Assembly (NCBI RefSeq): GCF_000004825.1
Contig: NW_008805090.1
Location: forward strand, 372,001 to 436,000
Source of the DNA: Heterostelium album PN500
Taxonomy: Eukaryota; Evosea; Eumycetozoa; Acytosteliales; Acytosteliaceae
DNA length: 64,000 nucleotides
Reading direction: 5' to 3'
Shown here: piece after piece, positions 33,936 to 44,044 of the stretch
How positions within the stretch are numbered: the first letter of the stretch is position 1
How the letters are laid out: the number at the start of each line of letters is the position of its first letter
Program-made: the position numbers and the translations under genes
Notes under the pieces: generated by a model
Told to the model about the DNA's origin: nothing
The model's database searches: none
Seen by the model: only the letters and a program-made list of their open reading frames with translations

Positions 33936-35515
33936 TTATTTTGTTTTTTTTATACCTATTTTTATGTTATTATTGTTTTTATGTGGATTATTTTGTACGA
34001 TCAGTTCAGTGTGCAATGTTGATTCTTTAATTGTTTCTTCAAAGAATTGGAGTGCCACATGATATCTTGAATCATAATGGGTAACTGCATTGAACAACAT
34101 GATTTTACAGTTGGTCTCAATGTTATCGATTGAGATGATATACTCTTTCATTGTGTCTTTCTTTTTGCCGTCTTCAACTGAATAACCAATATATGTTCTG
34201 ACATTTAGGTTTTTGAGAGTGTTGTTGGATTTCAATATTTTGGAAGTCGCCAAAAGATGATCTGCATCAAGATTATAGAGTTTAAGTTTAGTGATCGTTG
34301 TATTTTTGTTGTTGTTGAATAGATCGTAGAATGATTCGTCCACAATATCGCACGATATTCTAAGAGTTGAAAGTGTGATGTTGCTCATCAAGGACTGTGC
34401 GAAATTATGTGATACCAATTGAAGTATGGATTGATTTCTTAACTTGTGAGATGATGTGAAATGGCTAGGTCTACAATAGTTATTTAATGATAGAGTTTTC
34501 AGTGTCGAGTTGTTTGACAAAAAGCAATCCAATCACTTGTTTTATTGTTGTTTGCCAGCTTCGCTATAAAGTCTTCTTCAACATTATAGGTACAACTGCA
34601 ATTATCAATTCCTCCACTTTCAGCATGACCTAGCAACCCGAATATCATATTACCTTTGAACGATTCAACATGATCGTTTACGACCAACTTTAAATCTTTC
34701 ATATCGAGGTAATCTGCACCTGAGATCTCAATGGACTTGAGTGTTTCGATTGAAAAGAGATTGCCATACGATATGTGATGAACTTCACCGCTTTGACCAT
34801 CATCATATTCAAAGAATATCTTATCGACACGCCAACGTTTGATTGCACTGAAATCAAAATCAAAGTAATTTTCATATTCTTCATCGGATCCGAAATCATA
34901 GGCTATCAGTTCGACACTCTCAAGAATTGAATGATCGAACCCAGCTAATGAAAGAGGTGTGGCGTCGTCTGTTTCCGAGAATATATAGCCATTGGTAACC
35001 AGCTGAATCTTGATGGTTGGCATGAGATTGATGATGTCTATCACAAATTTCATGTTGTGTGTGCGAATAACCAATCGCTCGAGATTCACAAACTTGGAGA
35101 TGAACTCTCTACCACCATGATCACTTGCCAAAACACCAGGCTCTTTGAAATGGTCGACAAAGTACAACTCTTGGATATTCTCGATCTGGAAAATCGATTG
35201 TGGATTGGAAAGTATTGCTGTCGATCGCTTTACAAAATCGATAGAACAATTGGATGTACCGCGGTATCTTGGAAGTACTCTGAACAAATATTCTGTACAT
35301 ATTTGTTTCGATACGATATTGAACCACTCTTTACAGACCAAAGAATACTCTACAGCGCGTCTATCGAAATTTGAATTTACCAATCCATTTTTGCCCTTAC
35401 ACTCTTCTTTAAATTGATCTCTGAAATCTTGAATTGAATCAAAAACAAAACCAATGATTTTCTGAACTATTATTTTTGATAATATTATTTGATTTCTCAT
35501 ATTATGATCTGCCAT
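33936..35515 (-). pseudogene. F-box-like LRR protein, tandem copy 3, frameshifted
   Basis: Same family as the two preceding genes. The start (ATG at 35515, MADHNMRNQIILSKIIVQKI) and the 5' two thirds are open until a premature stop near 34500. The remaining third is open in a different frame and ends normally at 33936. The break falls where copies 1 and 2 read WIAFCQQLSNN. Here TTGTCAA is present once; comparison with the paralogs implies two neighbouring copies with the 10 bases between them lost, around 34515-34525. No intron with GT..AG ends can restore the frame. Everything else is well preserved, so inactivation looks recent, or the shift is an assembly error. A truncated product of 338 residues would keep the F-box-like part. 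Confidence 0.72.
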
Positions 35516-35962
35516 AATTTTGTAAACTTTTTATAAAACAAATAGTAATACTTGTGAACAGGCCAAAAACTGTTATGATGCCACTTTAAATAAGCTTTGA
35601 GTCTAAACATCACTTTTGAATGCAAACGACTACTAAAAAAAAAATAAAAAAAAATAATGAATCAGTGACGTCAGGAAGGAAGACTTCAATCCAATCCTAA
35701 AGTATTGAAAGCTCAAAAAAAAAAAAGAAAAGAATGGACCAACAACTAAATTATGATAATAATGTTGTATTAATATAAGAAAGTCGAAAAAGTAAGAATG
35801 ATGATGGGCATGAACACAGAAAATAAAAAAAATCGATCATAAAATATTTATTAAAAATCTTTTGATTTTTTTTTCTCATGTCGACAAAAAGGTAATAAGA
35901 AGTAGCAAAGACAACACCAAATTTCCAACAACCACAACATTTCTAGGCATAGATCTGAAATG

Positions 35963-35995
35963 TGACATCAAATTGTGGTTATAACCACTTTGTCA
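35963..35995. other. Imperfect 33-base hairpin with a 14-base perfect palindrome
   Basis: GTGGTTATAACCAC (35975-35988) is a perfect palindrome. It is extended by AAA/TTT and TGAC/GTCA pairs with two small bulges on the left arm. It lies in otherwise gene-free DNA about 120 bases before a second structured segment. Could be a protein-binding site or part of an RNA. Confidence 0.45.
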
Positions 35996-36116
35996 TCTGC
36001 AAACATTTTAATATATCATGATACTTGAATCTAGTAGATACATATCTTTCGATCGAGCTATTCATATAGTTAGTTCACCATTGTTCACTATTATTAGTAT
36101 TTTTTGAAGAGAAAGC

Positions 36117-36255
36117 TACTTACTCGCAATTGTGAAATGTAGATCACAAAAGAGCAGGATCCGCGAGTAAAGTCACTCATACAAATGATTGGCTTGCAGA
36201 GCAGTCTGGTGGTTAGTGGTGCATGCACTTCTCTACGATTGTGTTTCAAACACTT
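36117..36255 (+). ncRNA. Candidate structured RNA, H/ACA-like layout
   Basis: In an 800-base gene-free stretch this ~140-base segment is richer in GC and folds. Hairpin 1: ACT-TACTCGC (36118-36127) pairs with GCGAGTA-a-AGT (36163-36173), enclosing TTGTGA/TCACAA (36130-36135 with 36144-36149). A hinge ATACAA (ANANNA form) follows at about 36179. A second arm can pair TTGG with TCAA and AGAG with CTCT around a perfect GTGCATGCAC palindrome. It ends in ACA plus three bases. This order (hairpin, H box, hairpin, ACA) is that of H/ACA guide RNAs, but the left pocket of hairpin 1 is short and no upstream dictyostelid small-RNA promoter element was found. A tRNA relic is an alternative because of a TGGTTAGTGGT stretch, but no cloverleaf forms. 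Confidence 0.3.
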
Positions 36256-36315
36256 TGCTTTATTTATTTTTATTTATTTTAACTGATCACGCATTGTGCA
36301 ATTAATATATATTTA

Positions 36316-37370
36316 TTATATATCGACCAATGTATTTATATAGGAGTATCTTGAGAAGAACACAAACAAAGATCTAAACCAAACGAATTGTGTCTCATGT
36401 TTCTGCATAGCCTGGTAGTTCTTTCCGAAGAATGGAATCAGTGATGCCGATGTGAATGATCTTATATGTTTGGCAGAGGAGGAATTTGAAGAGGAAGAAT
36501 AGAATCTATTTACAATGGGTGTCACCAAGAGATCTGCAATACCAATATATTTACGAACGATATTGACAGTCTCCAATGATTCTCCTGTAATACCATGTGA
36601 TTTCTTTGATGAATCTGTATTATCTGAACTCTCAAGAAACAACTTGACCGCATTATAAACTGATATATGATTTGGATGACCAGATATACCTTTATCATCA
36701 AATGTTAAAATCTATATATACAAATGAAAACGAAGCAAGTTGTGTTAGAAGAATAAACGATTGTAGAATGATGATGTTGTTGTTGTTATTTACATGATTG
36801 ATATCCCATTGTTGAATAGCAGTCTTTAAATGAGGTATAATGAGATTCGGTTGCCAAACCTCTGTCATTCCATCTCTGATATTGCTATCATTGACGATCA
36901 TGACATGATTGTGATTGATATTATAAATCTTACAACTTTCAATCAATTCTTTTTCTCTAATCTTTCCAAGTCCTGCAGCATCACCTGTTCAAATCAAAAA
37001 CAAAGTTAATAACTTGGTTGTTTTAATCAAATTAACAAACTGTTGTAAACTAACCATTTGATAAACAGATAACATGTATATTGTCATGATGATATGCCTC
37101 TAGAGTGGGACCAAAGAACATACATTCATCGTCGGGATGCGCGATTGCAAGTAATACGTTTCTTCTTGCCATGCCTGTTGTAGGAATGATGAAATGATGA
37201 TGGTGATGATCGGCTTGATGTTGCTGATGATCTTGATTTTGATTTGGATGATGCGGTTGATTGGTTGTTTGATAATGATGATGCTGATTGAACTGCTGTT
37301 GTTGGTTATTCATCAATATAATACCAATCAATAGAATCAACCAGCTAACTAACAATAATTTGATCTCCAA
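36316..37370 (-). CDS. pigL: PIG-L, GlcNAc-phosphatidylinositol de-N-acetylase
   Basis: Exons 37370-37055, 36984-36794 and 36711-36316 join in phase, ~300 residues. The zinc/deacetylase motifs are present: LLAIAHPDDECMFFGP and GISGHPNHISVYNAV; the ending WFRSLFVFFSRYSYINTL matches animal PIG-L. The enzyme removes acetate from GlcNAc-PI, the second step of GPI-anchor synthesis, at the cytosolic face of the ER. An N-terminal hydrophobic helix (LLLVSWLILLIGIILM) fits the usual single membrane anchor. It is followed by a His/Gln/Asn-rich linker. The start is uncertain: the frame is open through the helix to 37370 and beyond but without an ATG; the first ATG is at 37313, at the end of the helix. 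A short upstream exon carrying the true start is likely (an AG acceptor lies near 37420). Confidence 0.9.
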
Positions 37371-37862
37371 TTTAAATTGAAAGTTTAAATCAGAGAGTAA
37401 CCAAACTTTTTTTCTGATTTAATTATAAAAAAATAGTAAAATAATATTAATAATTTAAATGATGATGAGATGATGATATATATATAACTTTCTTATTAAA
37501 GATAAGATAAGATAAGATATAATATATATTGCAAAAATGAATTTTATTTATAAATATATTTATACATTAGATATACAGATATAGTTATTATTATAACGCC
37601 AAAATATAAAAATTAGATTTAGATTTGATTTTAGATATATGAATAAGATATATTATATATATTGAATTAATTCAAGTTATATTTGATCAAATTAATACGT
37701 TATGTTGTTTGTAAAAAAAGTGTGTGTGTGTAATGTACACACTCAACTCACATATATATATACATTTTCACATTTAAATTTATCTTTTTTTAACTTTTTT
37801 ATTTTATTTTATATTTTATATTTACAAATGATGTTGTATGTTTGTGTGTTTTTAGTTATATA
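37371..37862. other. AT-rich spacer with GATAA and TA repeats
   Basis: Contains a short GATAAGATAAGATAAGATA-type run near 37500-37520 and several TATA stretches. Probably includes the PIG-L 5' end and the 3' region of the membrane-protein gene. Confidence 0.5.
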
Positions 37863-38670
37863 TTACCACTTAACATAGAAGAAACCACCGATGAATACAA
37901 GTATCTCTAGTAGATAGATGGGGATGAGTACGACACCTGCGTATTTGAGTTGACCTCTGCCGTGTACGTAGAGGAGCACAAGGAATGCAGAGATCAATCC
38001 TGGTACGAGTTGTGCAAAGTGATACTTCTCCATTTGCATCATCGAGAGTTGTGTTGTTACCGTTACGAATATATAATAGAAGAACGGAATGAATCGCAGT
38101 GACCAACTGATATTGGCAACGTTCGTTACGTTGAGTGTCTCCAGCACCGAGTAGACGAGTAGCACTGCGATAGCATTGCCATAGTGAACCTGATAGACCT
38201 TCTTTCCCTTGCCGTAGTCATGTACCTTTTCGTTGCGCTTCTCGTTTCGCAGCACGTTTGCCAGTGCGAGGAACACCCAGAACGGCACCATGATGCCCCA
38301 CCACGACATATTGACATCGGGCCAATCCATCTTGATCGGCAGCAGCACCGTCCACAGTCCCAGCGACAGCACCGACACCGTTCCCCAAACCACATAATCT
38401 ACATTATTAAAAATACACATGAACCAAATGAACAATCCCATCGCCAGCCAAATCGGTGAGAATACCTTTACCCTGTTTCTAACTTGTTAGACACAATCTT
38501 AACTCAACACTAAACTATTATATAGTTATCATCATATTCTATTTATTTACTTACCATAGTAATGAATGTAAGTTATTCGATGATTTTATACTTATCATTA
38601 CAAGAAATGCAATGACACAACAGTGTATTGGTAACCACAGTAAACATTGACCTAATTTCATACGCTTCAT
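37863..38670 (-). CDS. Multipass membrane protein, TMEM185-like
   Basis: Two exons, 38670-38555 and 38472-37863, join in phase for 241 residues. Hydropathy by eye gives about six or seven membrane segments: CLLWLPIHCCVIAFLVM in exon 1, then FSPIWLAMGLFIWFMCIF, VLSLGLWTVLLPIKMD and WWGIMVPFWVFLALAN, with further segments to the end. The repeated pattern of a hydrophobic helix, K(M/L)D, W, then V-PFWV/FSPIWL resembles the TMEM185/TMEM60 group. No enzymatic motif is seen and the cellular role is unknown. The first ATG (38670) is taken as start; a second in-frame ATG is three codons later. Codon GC is unusually high in the second half. Confidence 0.6.
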
Positions 38671-39316
38671 TCTTGTTTTTCTTTAAAGTATTTTATTTTT
38701 ATTTTATTCTGTATAATAAAGTTATATATATATATGTATGATTTGATTATAAATAAATATTAAAAGTTGATCTAAAAAAAACTCTTTAAATGAGTGGTGG
38801 GTCTTTCATGAAATCAATCATAAAAATTTCTTTGATTTTTTTTTCATCTTTTGCGACGGTCGATAAGTTTGTGATCAATAACACTAAAAAATACAATCTT
38901 CAACTCATTTCCCATGATTTAATCACCTTTTTGTTTTTTTTTTTTTTAAGACGTAGTAAAATACAACGTTAATTGTTTAAATTATTATGTTTTATTTCTG
39001 TTTTCAAAGTAAAACTACATTGCAAAGTTTCTTTGCTTTTTTATGATCTTGAATTCACCACTAAAATTCCCAAACAACAACATAAATTTACAAAAAAGGT
39101 AATCCCTTCAACATCAGCATCATAATTATCAATTCAATTTTAAAAATAAAAAAAAATCAAGTCAATTTAAAAATTGTTTTTTTTATTCACCATAGCTATT
39201 ATTTTGTAATCAAATCAAATCAAAACAAAACAAATCAAGAATATAAAAATAAATATAAAAATAAAATAATATTTATTTATCTATAAATAAATAAATATAG
39301 AGAAATAGATATATAA
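38671..39316. other. Divergent AT-rich spacer
   Basis: Separates the membrane-protein gene (minus) from the RCC1-BTB gene (plus). A 60-codon plus-strand ORF at 38790-38972 starts with MSGGSFMKSIIKISLIFF and ends in a poly-Phe run from a T-tract; it was not accepted as a gene. Confidence 0.5.
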
Positions 39317-41833
39317 ATGAGTTTAAGTAGAATATTTGGATTGATACCATCGTATGATCAATTGTACTTGCCGGATCCGGAACAACAGTTTGTTTGGGGA
39401 TGGAACAACGAAGGTCAGCTGGGTGTAACAATGTCGGCGGCAAGCATGAACAGCGGTGGCGATGTCGTCGACTTTAAGACAATGTCAAAGAATTTCGTCA
39501 CCAAAGACGTTGCGATAGGATTGTCACACACTCTGCTGTTGTCTAGAAACGGTGAGGTCTATGCAGTGGGTAAAGGCAAATACGGCAGACTCGGTAATGA
39601 TAGCGAGCGCTCGTTACGCTCACTCTTTAGAATCCCTATATCAATCAGAGTCTTAAAGATAGCTGCAGGTTCATTCCACTCTGCTTTCATCACGGAGAAG
39701 CATCAGCTATTCACATTTGGTCGTGGAGATTCCGGACAACTCGGTCACAACGACTACATCGATCAATTCTCACCGAAGCAAGTCAGCTGTAGCGATCCAA
39801 TCGATCTAGTTGCGTGTGGATCGGATCATACTGTTTTTGTAACTTGTAAGTTGTAATAATATACTCAAAATACAAGTGCACTTGTGTGTCTAATCAAGTT
39901 AATCTCATCTAACTCATAAATATCAATATCAAAGTGAATGGAAGTACTTTTGCAATGGGAGGAAATAAATATAATCAGGTGAATGACTCGCCGATGGAGT
40001 TGGTGAATAGTCCGGTGTTTGTCAGTTTGAATCCACCGGTGGAAGGCATGACTGCGAGAGCATCGAATATCACAGGGCTGTCGTGTGGATCTAGTTTTAC
40101 GGTGGCGATAAAGTCCGGTTGTTTGTACGCTTGGGGATTGAATAACAATGGCCAGTGTGGTGTGTCACCAAAGGACGCCGGACAAGTCGCTAAGCCACAC
40201 GCGATAAAGTTGTCGGTGAAGAAGAAGAAGGAGGAACGTTTGAAGTTTGTTGCTGTGTCGTCGGGACAGTTGCATTCGATGTCGTTGTCCGAAGATGGCG
40301 AGCTATACGGTTGGGGATCGACGCAGCACGGACAACTGGCACTGGGAACGATGGGTGGCGTCGTAGAGATCGACACATTCTCACCGATTCGAATTGGTGA
40401 ATCGCTGCTGAATGAATTCATCACCAAAGTCAGCTGTGGAACCTATCATACCAACGTACTGACGGCGGAAGGTCTAATCTACTCTTGGGGAACGAACGAC
40501 TACGGTCAAGTCTCGCCAGACACCAGAGGAATCATCAACGTTCCACAACGCCTTAGAACACCAAACTCCAAAGGTGGATCACCCATAATGAATGTATATG
40601 CAGGTGGTAGATCATCAATGGCAATAAGATGTAAGTAGATAGATATCATTTCATTTCTGAAGAATAGATAGATTAACAAACTTATTATCATTAGTTTATC
40701 CAACATTAATAAGAGTTAGAGAATCTACTTATAAAAATGATATCGAGAATATATTTACGAATAATACAAATACAGATTGTGAGGTGATATTGAAGGATAA
40801 GAGTGGAGATGAAGAGAAAACAAATATTATACTGTCACACAAGATCTTTTTGACGAGATCATCGTTGTTTAGTGATCAGCTAGATAGCAATACCATTGAT
40901 GTAGGTGATGAATTTGAATCGTTTGCACAATTAAACTCATTCATTACCAAACTCTATAAAGATGATGAAAATGAGATTGATTTAGTATCAAAGTAAGTAA
41001 CTTAAGTTAAATGATATATACATATTTATTAATTGATTAATTATATTTTAGTCATCTTTTCTTATATATAAATAATCCTTTATATTCAGATGTAAAGATT
41101 TGTGTAAAAGAGAAAGCATTCTATGCACATAAAGTATGTAGATTTATTACAAATAGTTATAACTCTTTGTCGACAACAAAGAAATCCGATGATATTAATC
41201 ATTTTAAAATATTTTTAAACAGTGTATATTAGTAGCAAGATCAAATAAATTAAAAGTACAATTGGAATCTTTCTTTCAAGAGGGTATAAATAATACTATA
41301 TTTATTGATAATGTAAATCCAGATGTATATTACGCATTCATTCATTATTTATATACAGACAAGGTAAATATAATCTAGATAACATGTTTGTTCAATTCAA
41401 TCTAAATAACAAACTTTCTTTATAATTTGATATATAGTTGAATATAGATGCAGAGAATGCAATTGAATTATTGTTTTTGGCGCATGAAGAGAACTTGGAG
41501 AGAATGTTAGAATTGGTACAAGAATATTTAATCAATGGTATCGATGATGATAATGTTTCACCATTATACGGTATGTGTTAACAATGTTTGTTGGTTAAAT
41601 CAATATAATATTCATTATTAATATAATTTGTTTTAATATTAGATATAAGTACAAGATTAGACTTAAAATCATTAGGTGATCAATGTTTATATTATATTGC
41701 AAAGAATATCGATAATGTATCGAAAACAGAAACATTCAGTGAATTACCAGAGGAATTAAAGAAGAAATTGATATCAAGTTCAGTTCCTTTCTCAATGAAG
41801 AAAGATAAGGAAAAGAATTGTATACTCATGTAA
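39317..41833 (+). CDS. RCC1-repeat protein with C-terminal BTB domains
   Basis: Seven exons join in phase (39317-39845, 39935-40630, 40695-40992, 41052-41133, 41223-41363, 41438-41570, 41643-41833) for 689 residues. The first ~410 residues form an RCC1-like beta propeller: FVWGWNNEGQLG, YAVGKGKYGRLG, FTFGRGDSGQLG, YAWGLNNNGQCG, YGWGSTQHGQLA and YSWGTNDYGQV blades. Two BTB/POZ-like modules follow. The first (DCEVILKDKSG..ILSHKIFLTRSSLFSDQL) is short; the second (SDVKICVKEKAFYAHKCILVARSNKL..YYAFIHYLYTDK) is better preserved and leads to a BACK-like helical end. RCC1-BTB proteins serve as Cullin-3 adaptors or Ran/Rho-related regulators in other organisms; the partner here is unknown. Confidence 0.88.
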
Positions 41834-42067
41834 ATAAATAAATAGTAATAGTAATAATAGTAATCATAGTAATGTAATAATAATATAATTGAGTAGAATG
41901 TGAAAGCAAACTTTTTTTATTATTAGAAATTTTTAAGTAATATTAACACGGTATTGTAGTAGTAATTGCGATAATTATAAAATGTATTTGGTTGGATTGT
42001 TTGTTACAAATAATCATAATTATTATATATTTTGGATTAGTTTGGTTGGTTGGTTGATTTGATTAAT

Positions 42068-42418
42068 CTATTGAACAATTACATCCCAATCGATTGGATT
42101 AGCAGATAAAACCTTGTAACCAAAGTTGACGGTTTGTTGTTCTTGGAAGGTGGCAGCCCATCCCTCGACTGGGTAGGTATCGGTGGTGGAATCGTAGTAG
42201 AAAGCACCCCAGATACTGTCTGGATATTGTCCGTTTGGATCGATTCTCAAGAGAGTTACTTGTGCACCGTTATTTGTGAGTTGGCAGTTGAATACACTCC
42301 ATGTTCCTTCTGGGGCAGTCCATTGCGATGACAATGTATTGGTCAAAGTCCAATTATCGGAGACAGCCAAATTAAAAATGGTAAATAATACAAAGATTCC
42401 AATGATAATTTTATTCAT
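42068..42418 (-). CDS. Secreted CBM49-like cellulose-binding protein
   Basis: Single exon, 116 residues. Residues 1-20 are a clear signal peptide (Lys near the start, hydrophobic IIIGIFVLFTIFNLAV core, then SDN). The mature ~96 residues form one beta-sandwich-like domain. It has the CBM49 pattern: NTLSSQWTAPEGTW at the start, a CQLTNNGAQV strand, IWGAFYYDSTTDTY, and an aromatic/FGYKV close. CBM49 domains occur widely in dictyostelid spore-coat and stalk proteins that bind cellulose, so an extracellular-matrix role during fruiting is likely. Identification rests on pattern, not on catalytic residues. Confidence 0.65.
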   Translation of the reverse strand: MNKIIIGIFVLFTIFNLAVSDNWTLTNTLSSQWTAPEGTWSVFNCQLTNNGAQVTLLRIDPNGQYPDSIWGAFYYDSTTDTYPVEGWAATFQEQQTVNFGYKVLSANPIDWDVIVQ

Positions 42419-44044
42419 TTTATTGATATATATTTTTATAAGTAAAGAAAACTATATAGTAATAATAATTTATTTATTTGATATATGTTATATTTCAAAT
42501 ATTTAATATTAGATGTTTTGATATTGAATTACAAACCATGTTGTTCTAGTGCATTTATAGTTGTTATTTTCTGACTTTACATTTAAAACCTATAATGTAA
42601 GTGGATCAATTCAATTGATGTTGTTGGGCAATTCCAGATTTGACAGTTTTAGTAGTAGTGGTTGGTGTTCTAGCTGCTTTGTGTTTAACATATTCAACTA
42701 CAATACTCCCACCAATTCCTCAACTATACATTTATTTTTAATATATTTCTTCCATTTATTGTGATACTATAAATTTTATACTTCAATCAGATTTGATTGA
42801 TTGATTAATTGATCCATTAGTTGAAATAATTACAATTCACCTAAATTAATGTTGTTGTTATTATGTTTTTAACTCTCAATAAATATCAAGTATATATTTA
42901 TTAAACACACCACTAATCAGTATTACTTACCACATCTATTCTCAACAGTCCATATAACAGTAACCTCACTCAACTACCATTCCAACAATTCAATTCATAA
43001 AAAATCTCAATGATCAGGATCATAATTATCACACCTGGAACTATATTACTTTTTGTTAGCGTTGCTTTTATTAAATTGTAAGTTGTACTAATTTATATAA
43101 AGTAGTATTCAATAACACCAGCAAAGTTTAAATAAAACATAGATATAAATATATATATAATTAGATATATATTTCACAACAACCACATTTTAAAATGACC
43201 AAATTTAATCAATAAAATAATAATAACAGCTTTTATTGTACACTTACTTGCTTGCTGCTCTTCACTCCAACTATCAAATATATAATTAAAAATGATTCAA
43301 CAATTTTGTATCAACACAATGAGTATGATAGGGTGTGTTATATTGTGTTTATTTACACAATTTAATTTTTATTTATTTTTTTAAATATTTGTCAGTGTTG
43401 TTTATTTTATCTATAAAAAGTGGTAACAGTAAATTTCAGTACCACCTGAAAACCTCTCAGTTTGAAAATGTTTTCATGAATTCATTTAACATGTCGTCGT
43501 TCATGAAAATTGACAAGTAAACACAAGTTTAATAAATATTTTTTATTATAAAAGTTATCCATTGGTTTAAATTGATCATGCAAAGCAAAGTTATAATGTT
43601 TGTTAGAGTCGATAAATATATTAAAATGGGGTACCAGATAATAAACCACACTTGCCAATAAACCAAACCTCTAATTTTTCAACATATTCGCCTATTAAAT
43701 TTATAAAATTAGTTACCAATAAAATAATACTTTAATTAAAAAAGTTTATGAACTAACTATGCAAATATTTTTGATGATGTTCTATTTATTTTATTTTTAA
43801 ATGGTAATTTAAATTATTAATCTACAAATGGATAATAATTTTATTTTTTAATATAATTATAGTATTTTTTAAAAGAAAAAAAAAACAAAAACAACAATTT
43901 TTATACCAGTATCACAGTATGATTTGAGTATTATAACATACTTTTATTTAACTCATTTTTTACTTTCTATACCTGCAATTGAGCAATATTCTTCTCTAAT
44001 TTTTTAAAGAGTCTTAGTATTTATTTATTTGTTGAAATTACAGC
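42419..44044. other. Gene-poor stretch with scattered coding-like islands
   Basis: No confident gene in 1.6 kb. Islands: minus strand about 42600-42722, open with YVKHKAARTPTTTTKTVKSG and a stop, with a GTAAGT donor at about 42927 that could feed it; plus strand 43009-43077, MIRIIITPGTILLFVSVAF with a GTAAGT donor; plus strand about 43290-43512, ending SFNMSSFMKIDK. The last ends at AA|GTAAAC in the right phase to join the acceptor at 44043, so the next gene may begin here. The islands on opposite strands overlap and cannot all be real. Confidence 0.4.

Noticed and set aside
36190-36258. tRNA-like stretch (TGGTTAGTGGT and TTTCAAA)
   Set aside because: An acceptor-like GCAGAG/CTTTGC pairing exists but the T-arm has only three pairs and no anticodon stem forms; kept only as part of the structured-RNA candidate.
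38790-38972. Plus-strand ORF of 60 codons starting MSGGSFMKSIIKISL
   Set aside because: The hydrophobic start resembles a signal peptide, but the frame runs into a T-tract encoding poly-Phe, and the region is a divergent promoter. Not strong enough to call.
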